A stretch of 64,000 nucleotides of DNA from Vitis vinifera. Lineage: Eukaryota; Streptophyta; Magnoliopsida; Vitales; Vitaceae. Positions 48,518 to 60,445 of this stretch are shown one piece after another (position 1 is the first letter of the stretch; the number at the start of each line of letters is the position of its first letter). The translations under genes and the position numbers were made by a program. The notes beneath the pieces were generated by a model. The model was not told the DNA's origin, did no database searches, and worked only from the letters and a program-made list of their open reading frames with translations. The stretch covers positions 17,679,501 through 17,743,500 of the forward strand of contig NC_081812.1 of assembly GCF_030704535.1 (NCBI RefSeq), given 5' to 3'.

Positions 48518-48950
48518 ATTTAATATTAAAACTATAATTTATTTAATTCAAATGTATTCAATAATATAAAATAAATTATGATGCATATATGAATTTTTAA
48601 TTTTTTTATATTTTTATATTTAATTATCATATAAATGATATTAAAAAAAATACTTGTTAAGAAAATTATAAAAGTGGTTTTTATATATTAATTAATTAAA
48701 TTTCAAAATAACATTATTTATTTTTAATAATGAACTTTAACATATTTATTATTTACATATATTAACAAAAGAGAAAATAGTTGCACTTGTTTGTGTCTTC
48801 TGAGTAGTAGAAAGATCAAGTTCTTTCAAAGAACAAAGGGAAATATGATCATACTTAGTGTGAAGGGTATTAGAATGGATTGTAGGATGAATTGAGGTCA
48901 ACGATGGGAGCCATAAGCTGGTATTAACATGATTAGAGATTGTAGAATAT

Positions 48951-49187
48951 TCAGGAACAATTGTATGTTGAAGCAAAAGGAAACATGTTTTCATCAAATG
49001 CAACATGCCTAGATATGTAGATCCTACCACTTGGATCTAAACACTTGTATCCTTTGTGCTTATGACTGTATCCAAAAAATGTGCAAGGAACTAAACAAAA
49101 TTGCATTTTATGAGAATTATATGGTCTCAAGTATGGAAAACATTGACAACCAAATACCTTTAAGAATGAGTAAATATAATGGATCAT
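48951..49187 (-). pseudogene. Copia integrase C-terminal fragment
   Basis: Frame containing F-G-C-Q-C-F-P-Y-L-R-P-Y-N and F-G-Y-S-H-K-H-K-G-Y-K-C, then I-S-R-H-V-A-F-D-E. This is the conserved region at the end of copia integrase. It lies next to, but in another frame from, the upstream pol piece, with the catalytic core deleted between them. Confidence 0.85.
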
Positions 49188-49788
49188 TATATACAGTCAA
49201 GGAATTTGAAAAAGACAATTTATAACTTTTTCCAAGTTGATAGGCATAACAAAAATGATCATTTTCATTCATTGAAAACTTCAAATTAAAATTTGAAAGA
49301 ACTTGTTTGACAGTAGAGAAAGTTGGGTATCCTAATTTCCTATGCCACAAACTCAAAATCGTAGATGACTTAACATTATCATCATTAAGATTGGAAGTAG
49401 GAAGGATAGGAGAATCTAGACCACAATCTCCCATTCTATTAGATTTAAGAGACAAGACTTGGTGATCCTTAGAGTTAATGAGGGAAAAGTGATGTGAACT
49501 AGTTGATAAATATGGTTGAGCCTTGAATAGGTTGAACCGATATAACCCTTCATGTAGTCTCCCTTTGAGCAAAGGTGTTCCCGTTGCTAGATCCTTCACA
49601 ATGGAAATAGATGGATGAAACTCAAAGAATACATTATTTTCTTTAGCAAATTGACTGACATTTATGAGATTACGAGTAATGTGGGGAACATGTAGTAGGT
49701 TAGATAATGAAAAAACTTTAGGTGAATCAGAAGAACAAAGTGAAGAAAAACCAGAATGAGCAATCGTCAAACTTGCACTATTACCCAC
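49117..49788 (-). pseudogene. Copia pol fragment (gag-pre-integrase region)
   Basis: 223-residue frame with H-V-P-H-I-T-R-N-L-I-N-V-S-Q-F-A (protease end) and L-W-H-R-K-L-G-Y-P-T (gag-pre-integrase), then C-Y-A-Y-Q-L-G-K-S-Y-K-L, a mutated form of the C-x-x-C-x-x-G-K integrase zinc-binding start. It is a remnant of the element at 48760-51162. Confidence 0.85.
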
Positions 49789-51169
49789 ATGGATCTTATT
49801 TCTTCTATGATACTCAGAACCAAAATTCAGATTGCTATGGTCATTTGTAACATGATTTGTTGCTCTTGAATCTAGAAACTAGTTGTCATTATTGAGCAAT
49901 TCCGAAGTGGTTAACATTGTAGTCATCGAACCTGTGTTTTTACCAACATTGTTGTTTGCATAGACTGAATCATTTGTGAACCCACAAAAATTTGGGTCAA
50001 AACGATGGTAACATTTTTGGACAGTGTGTCCAAATTTTCCACACAACTAACATTGTGGCTTAGAACCACCAATCTATGAATGACCTTTTCCACAACCAGC
50101 ATGACCTCATCATCTATTATTTTGAAATTGTTGTGCTCTCTGGTAGGATTGAGAAGCTCTCTGATTAAAACTTTGAATTCCATTGTTGAATCATTTCTGT
50201 TGATTTTGAAAAACAAGATTCATGGATGGTTGGGATCCGTCAGAGTTCACTGAATGCTACTTGATTTGACTTTCTTAAGCTAGTAGCAACCCTCATACAT
50301 TTTCCAAAGATGAGAATCAACTCTGGCAATAATAACTGAAACCATAGAATTGTATTCAATGCCTAGACCAACAAGAATATAGAGAATCTGATCTTCTTTC
50401 AAGATTTGATGCCTAGTTGAAGCAAGAGTATCAAAATACGTTTTCATTTTGAGAAGATATTCTCTCATTAGTAAGCCCGATTTCTTCGAACTCTAGATCT
50501 GCAATTTGTATTGTATAATCTTGGCTTTGCATAGTATTGCAAAGACTTTGTCAAGGGTTCTCTAAATATCATTAGCAGTGTTGCAACCTACCATTTGTAG
50601 TAGAATACTCTCACTCATTGAAGATAGAAGCCAAGAGACTAAGTAGTTGATCTTGTCTCTGCCAAGTCACATACTCAAGATTCATCGACTGCAGACTTCC
50701 ATTGACACTAGATGTTATCTCAGATGGACAAATAGAGGTGTCATAAATAAAACCCTTTAAACCGAAGCCTCGAATCGCAACGAGAGCTTGTTGTTTCTAG
50801 ATGAGAAAATTTTCATGTATGAGTTGTACCGTAACTAGATGACTTGAAGGACCGATGACAGGATTGAGAGAAAATGAAGAATCATATGAGGTTTCTAGTG
50901 AAGTTGCCATTGTAGAGCTCTGAGTCGAAAGCTCTGTTACCATATGAGATAAACAAATGATAAAAATAGAGGATAAGAATTAAGGATAAAACGGGCAAAG
51001 ATGCCCACTCTCTTTCTCAGTATCTCTTATTTTATTAAGAGCATGAACCAAGAATTTTATACAACAAGAAGAACCAACCCTAACAACCCAACCTATTATT
51101 GAATGCCACATGGCACAACATCAAGTTACTTATTAAAATAAGATACAACATCAACCCTAACAAATTATT

Positions 51170-52225
51170 TATTTATTTATATAATTGAATTTACTTATTA
51201 AAGTAAAGTTAACAACATCAAAAACATGTTATTAATATATCAAGTTCCCAAATAAATATTTATTTTATAAAATATTAAATAACAATTTTTAAAAATCATT
51301 TTCAAATATTATTTTAAAAAATAATTACTAAATAGGACCTAAATATCTCCTTTCAAAATGTGGCTTTCAATTCTAAAAGTATCATAGTGGAAATTTCTTA
51401 CTTGATATTAAAGATATAATAAAATTATAAATAACAAACATTATATTTCTAAACATCTCAAAATTTTCCATTTTTCTATTAATATTGCAGACTGCATAAG
51501 TAATAACTACAATAACATCAAATGAAGTATAAGTAGCACTTGACATAAGATTTATTGTTGTGTAACATCAGGATTATAAAGACTTTTAGCTCAAATAATC
51601 TTTTTAATCATATATATTAGACATATATGATAATCATAATTCTATTTTCCATTTTTATTCAAAAAAAGAAAAAAGAAAAATAAGAACTTTTTGCTAATTA
51701 ATTATATAATAAGTAGAATTTTTTTAAATGATTTCTCAATGATGTGTCTATGAGTTGCAATAATTTTTTGATATTTATATACAAGACTCTAATTTTATTA
51801 GTTTAGTACACATGAATATGACACGAGTGACTTATGAGTGTAATTTCCTATTTTTATTTTGAGTATAAATTATTTTAAATTTTTTTTCTAATAAAATTTC
51901 GGAAATTAAAAAAGTAAAAATTTATCATGAACATGATTTAAAAAATTTTAATTTATAATTTTTTAATAATAAAAAGAAAAATGCCATCGAAAAGCGCTTA
52001 AATTATATTTAGTAGGCTTCTTTTATTCAGACTGGAGAGCGTAAACACAAAGCCTTTCCAGTGGTCCGACAACAAAGGCATGTACGCGTAGTTAAGGGTA
52101 GGCGGTATTCTCCCAATTGCCATCAGACTGGTACATTACTTAACCATACACGCTACTCCAAGGTTGCTATTATCAACTAGTTTTGGTCAGCACACATCTA
52201 TAGCCAGTGACAGTGATGTCATCGA
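51170..52225. other. 3' flank of AP4, no gene
   Basis: 51170-51500 matches 21980-22290. 51500-52225 matches the downstream flanks of AP1 (15700-16396), AP2 (26430-27160) and AP3 (35510-35829), including the GCCTTTCCAGTGGTC landmark at 52050. It probably includes the 3' UTR and polyadenylation region of AP4. Confidence 0.6.
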
Positions 52226-53577
52226 CTAGCAAGTTTGTTGTCGGAAACCAAGACGCTCATTTTTGAGGTCAAACTCCACATAATAATCCACGTGCTGATG
52301 ATTCCCCAGAATAATAGACGGTCCCGGAGTGAATTCCAAAGTGTTGGTGCCTGCATCAGTGACGAAGGGGAAACAAGCGAAGCTTATCTCAGGAAAAGAC
52401 ATAAAATAATTCTTTCCTGGTACCACCATATTTGCGCCACCGCTAAATTGGTAAATTAAGTCGGGGATTTTTATGGATTTGTGGCCTGTGAAATTATAAC
52501 AAGGTGTGAAACCGGACAGGTTTTCTAGCTCAAGAGATCTCCTATACTTGGACATCTGCTTTTTCAACTCATTTGTCACTATCTTAAAAACCGGTCGTGT
52601 CATGTATCCATACGCGAAACCAGAATCTATCATGAGACCACCTCGACCGTCGGATCCTGGAGCCAGATACTTGCTTGGAATCCTGAGGAGCTTGTTCCCG
52701 ATCCTGATATCTTTGACACCCAAGTAGTAGTAAACCGGGTAGTCAGGAGGATTCTTGAGAAAGGGAGCATAGGAAAGTCCTTTGGTTTCACCATCACTGT
52801 AGTCCAAAATCAACTTGCTGCTGTTCCGGGTGTCATCGTGATCGTGCGAATTGAGACAGTAAGCGAACTTCTTCACACCCATCTGCATCGGCAACGAGAA
52901 CATTGTGCGACCGAACCCCGCAAGTGCGTCAGAAGTAGGTTCATGAGCAGCGGATGTTGTACACCCAACAAGAAATTTATGAATTGTTTTCCCGGGAAAG
53001 TTGAGGTTTTCTAATAGAAAAAACCCAGATGCTGATCCTGTGCCATACTGAAGACTGTATTGTGGGCAAGCGTGGGAGCAATTTTTGGAATTGCCATTGC
53101 AGCGAGGGCACCCGAGGGAACATTTGGGGTTTCTGCACTCCAAGATCTTATAAGACGACGAAAGTTTGGGATTAAAGATGGGGACCTTTTTGGGGTCTGA
53201 AAAAGAACAGTTGGTGCATGTATAGTGAGTTGTACACGGGGCCCATACTACTTGACTTCCTGTGTCCACCAGGAAGGGGAGTTTTTGTGGAGGAGTGCCG
53301 AAGCTGAGAGGGATGCTGTGACCTCCATAACTATGAGGAAAAAGAGAAATTTGTGTGAGAGGGCTGGCCTTCCCATGTTTCAATTGATGGGCTCTGGACA
53401 AGGATGAAATGCAAGGTGTTGGAGAAATAGCAAGGGTTCGATAGATGGCTTGTTTGTAAATGTTGATGTTAGAGGGATGGTAATGGTGGCAGGTGTGTTA
53501 TCTTTGGAGGAAGATGCCAAGAAAAGGAAAGAGAAGAAAGTAAAGACAGAGAAAAGCAAAGAAGTAGAAGAAGCCAT
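52226..53577 (-). pseudogene. AP4: aspartyl protease with a single frameshift
   Basis: The gene starts at 53577 (M-A-S-S-T-S-L-L-F-S, signal peptide). It shifts frame at about 53407-53411, where cagtgg in AP1 is aaatg here (net loss of one base), and would then continue open to TAG at 52226. The 3' frame alone is 391 residues from M-S-R-A-H (53401) and keeps D-T-G-S, the flap and D-S-G-F, but has no signal peptide. Eight residues of the Cys-rich insert (T-S-S-P-D-V-H region) are deleted in frame. Everything else matches AP3. It is either a recent pseudogene, a cytosolic short form, or a sequencing error in an intact gene. Confidence 0.85.
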
Positions 53578-53626
53578 GGCTGTGTAGTTTCAGACGCACA
53601 CACCATGGGAAGTGGTAGAGAGAGTA

Positions 53627-53634
53627 TTTATATA
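53627..53634 (-). promoter_or_regulatory. TATA box of AP4
   Basis: TATATAAA on the minus strand, 49 bp upstream of the AP4 ATG, conserved with the other copies. Confidence 0.72.
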
Positions 53635-53639
53635 GACAA

Positions 53640-55528
53640 TGACATGCATGGTTTATATGTAGTTATTCTAAAATCCATTGTCAATTTTCTTCATTTTGCA
53701 GTATGATATGGATTTGATTGAGCAAAGATTTTATTGCCTCTTCCTGACGAAGACAGCCACGACAGCCGCGGTTACCTACAAAAGCATTCCAGCTGGCGTG
53801 AATTGCAATTATCAACAGAATATTTGTCTTTTTCCTTTTATTAGGTTTCTTTCTTCAATCTTTTTAAACACCATGTCTTTTGTGTGTGGTGGGGAGGGGT
53901 CACAGCTTCAAATAATGTAGTTTACTGTTCCTTTTGTGGCTGGATATGTTTTCTTTGTGAGGAGACTGGTTGGTACGTCAACTCCCCTTTAACCTAATGG
54001 AAAAATAAAAAATAAAAAATCAAAGAGTTAGATTTCAACAGAACATTTACAAAAAAGTAAAATAAAACATCAATATTGAGAAAGTGATAAATTTGTAATA
54101 GATAATTTACATCTAAAAATTGTTATTAATTAATTGAGAATTAGGAATAATTTTTTTTCCACTTTGATGTGAAGTACACCCTAAACCATATAAGAATGGA
54201 CAAATTATTTGATAAAAGTTAAAATAATTATAAAGATCGATAAAATCAAAGAAAAATAAGTTTTTATCTACTTCACAAATAATATAAATGCACCGTCGAT
54301 GTTATTAAATTTATTAAAAATTTAAAAATAAATCTCATACTAAAAACATAACTAATCCTTCAGAACTTAAAGATTTCCTACCCTTCTTAATAGTTTTATT
54401 GCTTTTGAATTTTAATATTATATAATGAATATTGGAAAATTGAATAACAAGTTGTAAATTTATTTTATTTTTTTAATTTCTTTAAGCAAATATTTTTTTA
54501 AGACTTATAATCTCTGTTTATTTCTCAGTTTTATTAATTTATGTTGCATTTTTTTGAAAAAAAAAAAATCTATATTTTCATAATTATAGCACCGACAAAG
54601 AATATCAAATAAATTTGTACCTACCTAAGTGTTTTTATAATTTGCTTCCAAAAGTAGTAATCATACTTTACATTTGACATTGATAGTTTCAATCACATAA
54701 TCTAGTTTTAGTTGTTTAATCTAAAAATGTTTTCCAACATTTGGGTCATTGAATCAAAAAATATATGGCATGGGCACTACCAATATGATATAGACCACCA
54801 CCAATGTTTTATTACATAGGATACCACTGGGACCACATGTGTTCACCTCCACCAAAATTGGTTTATTATCTAAGACTATAAAGAAGTGGAGGAAGAGAAT
54901 ATTCTGATTTGGTCACCTCATAAAAAGTTGATTGAAGTAGAAAATCTGAAGAAAATTTGAAGGCAGTCCACATTTTTTCGGCACCAAGTATTCATTTTGT
55001 GGATAAAAGAAATTAACAAATTTTAAATTTAGAAAAAATAACAGGCCTATACCTACCTCTTAGTAGTGCCTTAAATTTAAACTATAATTTAAATATTTTC
55101 TATTAATTTTATTGTTGAAAATGTAAATAGACCAAAAATTCTAGCTTTGTGATTATGTTAAATTACCAATTTTCCTAATAAATATGTAAACTATAAAGAG
55201 ATGGTCAAAAGACTTCCAACCCATACCCATAAGTAGAGAAATAAATATATAAATTATAGATAGGAGGCTTGAATACAACTTAATAGCATATTGAATTATC
55301 AATTTTCCTAAAATATTAATCATTTAGGATTTGAGTTTATAATATATACCATGCTTTTAACTTTTATAAACTTGTGTGTGATCATAGAATGAAATATCTA
55401 CATGTGAGTGACTTTTATTTTTTTTTAACCAAAATATTGCTTATCAATTTATTACATTATAATTACTCTTTTGGTTCCAAAGAAGTCTCCTTGGTTGTGA
55501 TAATCTTAATATCTAACTCCATTTTTCC
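53640..55528. other. Upstream flank of AP4, no gene
   Basis: 53690-54000 matches the AP1 and AP2 upstream flanks (about 18640-18925 and 28395-28640), with a ~700-bp segment next to the promoter missing here. The remainder is AT-rich and resembles 37750-38760. No supported gene. Confidence 0.55.
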
Positions 55529-55798
55529 CTAATTAAAGTACACATCAAACTTGTGAGGGAAGAGTGCAGTCTCTATGAGAGGGCTGCTCTTGCGGCCGTA
55601 TTTGAAGTGATGAACTCTGGTTAATGGCCTAAAGGCGAGGTTATGGTTCAGTTCTGAAGATGGTTCGTGGGTGAATAATGGTGTCAGAGGGATACTAATG
55701 GTGGAGGGGCCGGTTTCTCTTCTTTGGATGAAGATGATAAGCAAAGGAGAGAGAAGAGAGTAAAAAACATGACAAAGCCAAGAAGAAGAAGCAATAGC
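55529..55798 (-). pseudogene. Aspartyl protease N-terminal fragment, start codon lost
   Basis: Homolog of 33388-33664. The expected ATG is ATT at 55798 (I-A-S-S-S-W-L). It is followed by a signal-like hydrophobic run, a frame difference, then the propeptide S-I-P-L-T-P-L-F-T ... S-P-L-I-E-T-A-L-F-P-H. It ends at the same point as 33388. The catalytic domain is absent. Confidence 0.75.
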
Positions 55799-55993
55799 TC
55801 TGACCTTTTGTTGCCTGATAATTAAAGTCCCACTAACAAAAGCTAGCACAAGGGAATCACCATCCCCACTTTCTGTGGACGCAGTACTACCTCACGAATC
55901 ACAATATGATATCCACCTTCCCACATTTTTTTGTATCAATATTGACGTCAGCTTCATGTCATGTTGAAGATGCAACAAAGTTTATATATGGTT

Positions 55994-56143
55994 ATAGCTG
56001 CTAAGCATGCTTGGCAAGCTTTAGCCCTATTTGCCAATGAGCCTTCAGACAGAGAGATGGGCGCACGTCAAAATAGGCTACAGATTTTCAATTCTTTTAG
56101 CCATGCATTTCAGAACCGTGCAGATTGCGGTAGACAACATTAG
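55994..56143 (+). other. Short conserved open frame of unknown origin, copy B
   Basis: Partner of 39013-39162, with the same 49-codon length and stop. Here an in-frame ATG upstream at 55961 would give a 60-residue peptide (M-L-K-M-Q-Q...). Family not recognised. It may be a relic exon captured before the duplication. Confidence 0.3.
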
Positions 56144-56149
56144 CCATCA

Positions 56150-57293
56150 GTTTCCCATATAAATGGATGTCATCCTCACATCAATTCTTCTTGTTCTTTG
56201 TGATTCCCACTATTAGAACAACATGGCATGAGTATTCCTACAACTGATCAATATGAATGGACAATGGAATTTTGAATAATGATAAGAGATGTTCAGGTGC
56301 GGTCCCAACTAGACTAGTAATGCTTGTATGAGTGTAAACCATTTGGGTCTCGACGTCTACTCACTACCTCACGTGGATCACGATTGTTGAAATGCATATT
56401 TTTTGTGAGCTTCATGTTTGGGGTTAGCCCTTTTAGTTATTTTTTAATTGAAGTCATTTTAAAAATAATATTAAGATAAATTCTAAAAGTGTAAAGTTGT
56501 TTCTTTAATATAGATCACATTAAACTCTAATATTTTAAAAAAATATGTTGTATATTTCTAGCACTACACGTCACGACATAATTTGCAACCCCCGGGACCC
56601 AGCATTGGATATATGGGGAAAGAACAACATTACATTGACCCCACATCTCACTTCCAGTGGCTCACAAGCCGCCACCTATCTTCCTTTCGATGTGGATCTC
56701 CTTCTGCCCTACAAAGAATATTGGAATTTGAAAAGCACCCAAAGTCATTTAAAAAAATATTTCTAAATCTACAATATTTTGAGTTAATCTAATTGAAAGT
56801 TGTTTTTTAGAAAAACAATTTTAGTAAAATTTTAAAGTTAATTTTTGAAAAAATAATTTTCTTATTGACACTGAAATTATCTTTTTGAAAAGGTAACTAA
56901 AATATCCTAAATCTGAAAATAATTTTTAAATGTCATACTTTAATAAATATTTTTTTAGAGAAAAATAATATTTTTGTTAAACAATATATACAATAAGCTA
57001 CCTCATGTGTCAGAAATGATCCCTAAAACAAATGCCACATGCTGCTCGGGATGAGCGGAGGAAACATGGCATCGCGGAGGATCACAGCTCCCCGCTCCTT
57101 ATGTTGCGGACAAAGCCAAAGCGATTGATTATAGAGGCAACGTAGTGGTTTAGTAGAGGAGCGACCACTACCAAAAGTAGAAATGTGAATATCTGATGCA
57201 ACGCCTCCCTCTTATCCCTCTAGTGCTGCCCTTCTCACATCAAGTATTTTCGTTCCTGGGCCATCCATTTTCCATATCGGAATAATAACCTGT
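56150..57293. other. Intergenic DNA of duplication II copy B, no gene
   Basis: Matches 39165-40412 of copy A. It ends exactly at the target duplication CCTGT (57289-57293) of the solo LTR. Confidence 0.6.
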
Positions 57294-60200
57294 TGTAGAC
57301 CCCCATTTGGGGCTCATTCCTTTGCATCTCTGCAGGGTATGATTCTTTGCAGGTGGAGGGCTCCCAAGGAGCCACGTGTCGCCTCGCGGTTGGTGGCCAT
57401 AGAAACAGATGGTGGAATTGAGGAGCGAGTGAGAGTTTGACATGTGGCATGGAGATATTCTGGCCGTTAGTGAGGAGCGTATATTTTCTGTTAGAGGGGA
57501 TTTTTGCAGAGGGGGGTCGGCTGGCCAGAGGTAGGGTGCTTTTCAGAAGCTGCTGCAGGGTAGTGGTGGTCGGGGAGCGTCTCCTGGAGGTTTAGAGGCT
57601 GTAGAGAACTAGGGTCTCCGGGGGGGGCTGGTAAAAGAGGAGAGAAGAACAGAGGTGTAAAAGAGGGAAAAGCTAAGAAAAACAGAGGAAAAGCCAGGGA
57701 GGAACAGAGAGAGATTTTTGGGAGAGGAAGGATTCGAGAGTGTGTTTTTCCAGGAGAGTGAGAAGGAGAGGTGATGTTTGGGCGCTGCTGGATTTTACAG
57801 AGGTATCTTTAGAGAGGATTCCTTGGCTTAAAAGGGGTTTTCCTTGCAGGAGACAAAGGATGAATGCGATTTTGAGCAAATTTCGGCATTGGCGACATGA
57901 ATGGGCTTATATAGCTGTCAATATTCAAGAGTTCTTGACGTTGGTGGGGTTTTTGAGGTCAAGCTACAGATCTGATTTGAATGATAAACGCAAATGAGAG
58001 TTTGTTCCATTGAGACTTGGTATCCATGCTGTCTAAACATTGAATCAGAAATGGGCAGAGAGATTATTTTGAAAGAAATAGATTAAGGAGAAGGATTCTA
58101 GTGAGGGTCCCCATACCATGTCTTGATACCGGTTCATGCATATCATTATTTATCATACCAGTGGCAAATGTCAATATCCCAGAGGAAGAAGAGAGTACAC
58201 TGATTGAAGAAATGTTGGTTCTTAAGGGAATGAAAGACCCACTCTCGCTCTTGTATTCTTTTGGCTAGACGAATCCACTAGTAAACTGGTGGATGATGAA
58301 GACAGATTGATGGTTGAGAACCATACCTCCAGTGTGGGCGCATGCGAATCTTGCCCGCTGCTGTTAGTGCGTTCCAGATCCGGAAAGTCTTCATAAAGGC
58401 CCCGCATGGATTTTATGAGTTTATGGATGTACCCTTGCAGCTACAGCATGTGCTTGCCCTACATCTAGAGGAGCATCCAGGGTCGATTTCAGATGGATCC
58501 TTAGAGCACAATCTAGAAGTAACTATCGCAAAGGATACATGCACACATCCTGGCGCTTTTAGAGAATTGCATATACGTTGTGGGCAGCCAAATGGTGCAA
58601 GGGCCCCATCCTCTCAAGTGGTCAAAAACTGAAGATGCCACGTATTCCCGGATCATCAGAAGCTCCTAAGACGAACTGAATGATCTAGAGGAGGCTATTC
58701 AACCTGATTTAACTGGAAATAAATCATCAAAGGAATCAACTCGAGATGGTCATGCGTAGAATGCAAAGAATAGACAGATCAGATCCTCAAGGCGACCGTG
58801 GTCATTCGTGGTGGCGTTCTGGCACAGAATAGGAATACCAGATTGCATTATTTTGGGAGATAGTAAATGGTACAAAGGCTGTTCATCCCATCTGGAGGCG
58901 AAAGTATTAAAAAAGGCATGCAAATTATTCAATGGCTGAGAAAGCGGCAGGTTCAATAGCAGAGGATATGATCGTCACCTACATAAGGAAGTCAAATGGG
59001 CCAAAGGGAAATTTGAGGCAACTGGTCATTCAAACAGTGCATTCATAAAAATCACACCTGTGAGGGACCTCAGTTGCGAGCATGTTTAGAATCCTTTCCA
59101 GAAACTGTGTGATCATTTAATGTGATTTATACCCAAGATTTGCCTCTGGACTTTCATGACGGAGATATCATAGCGCCACGGGTTTTAGATTAGCTGCCAA
59201 TGGCTAGTTGGAGGAGTATAGGATTACTTTTAAAGTCCTCAGGGGACTTGAAGAATTTCCGAGATTCGCATGCAACCGTGGCTGTTGACTCACCTGAAAT
59301 CACAGCTGTTCAGTCTTCTCAATGGATCTCCAAGCCACGAGTTCAAGGTTAGGAGACAAATAAAGTCATCGTTTTCACTGAAGTTGGTGTTCATTTGGCA
59401 TCTGAGGACATAGCTTAAACAATTGGGAAATCCATCGTCAGCAACTGTTTTGGGAATGGAGACTGAGACCTCACCCAGATCCCCAGGGGATGTGACTATA
59501 CTGACTCGTTTGCACTCCAGACCCGTTCCCTCTCTCTAGCATGGCATGCATGGCCACCTTTGGGCCACGTGTTCTCTCTTCTTATTTCCTTATTCTTTGA
59601 TTTTTGAAATTAACTACCCCAAATCTCATGTGATAAATTCTTTTACGTTTTGGTTTTCAAATAGTCTCAATTATCCCATCCTTCTTCCTTAGCATTTTTC
59701 TTTAAGTTTCAAAACCCCATTTTCAATAAAACGTTGCTGCCATTTTTCTTCGGCATGCAATTTTGACAACTTCCATGATTTTAAAACGTTTTGAAATAAA
59801 CATGAATTCAATTTTGTAATTCCAATTAATGGAACTTATGAAATTAATTCATGCAAAATAAACGGGCTTTGGTGGGGGGCCCGACATATGTGACTTCATG
59901 ATTGACTGACTGATTGATTGATTTGACTGCCATGCATAATTGATTTATTCTGATCCGTGACATGCATGAGATTATTTCTTAACTGTGCTCTAACCCTATT
60001 TCTTGATAGCGCATGGCGGCTCGTCACCTAGGTACGTGTCCACTCCCATTCTTGTAATTCTCTATGCATGTACTGATTCTCATATGTGCGATCATGCTGA
60101 GTATTCATTGATTTCCTCATCATTGCCACGTCAGCTTCATCTTATTAGTAGAGACCCGACTTTAGGGACTTAGAAGGGTGCTACGGTCTTTACCGTACCT

Positions 60201-60440
60201 TCCCGATAAGTAACCTGACCCCCGAACCCGATCCGGTTTTCATAGACCGCCTTTTTTAAAATATGGAGTCACACTTAGGGTTTTTCTTTCTTATTTTGTT
60301 TACCCTTTAAAAATAAAACAAAAATAAGTGGCGACTCCAAGTCATTTTCAAATAATCAATAAAAATCAATTTTTCAAATAATAAAAATCGAGCTCGCCAT
60401 CGAGTGGGAAACGCATTGAGCCGAAAATGCGGGGTCCACA
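57294..60440 (+). mobile_element. Solo LTR of a Tat/Ogre-like gypsy element, 3147 bp
   Basis: Starts TGTAGACCCC and ends GGGGTCCACA, with a perfect 5-bp duplication CCTGT (57289-57293 and 60441-60445). Copy A keeps a single cctgt at 40408-40412, and the block at about 34945 is also uninterrupted, so the insertion followed the duplication. The 3' ~620 bp matches the LTR at 45278-48517. The central part (about 58000-59560) is GC-richer and unlike that relative. No gag-pol. Frames inside (57740, 58342) are not supported as genes of the element. Confidence 0.92.
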
Positions 60441-60445
60441 CCTGT

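Larger units (their letters stand above)
48760..51162 (-). mobile_element. Decayed Ty1/copia element with 218-bp 5' LTR
   Basis: On the minus strand a 5' LTR-like segment runs 51162-50945 (TGTTAGGG ... CTCA) and is followed by a primer-binding-site variant (tggtaacagagc, about 50942-50931) and a gag ATG at about 50910. Gag pieces (M-R-E-Y-L-L-K-M-K near 50468) and a zinc-knuckle relic lead to a protease motif reading D-S-R-A-T-N-H instead of D-S-G-A-T-N-H (about 49868). A gag-pre-integrase segment and the end of integrase follow. The core of integrase and all of RT/RNase H are missing, and no 3' LTR is seen. Confidence 0.82.

Noticed and set aside
57235..57450. Overlapping frames at the left end of the 57.3-kb LTR
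   Set aside because: They cross the LTR boundary and target duplication, so they cannot be ancestral genes.
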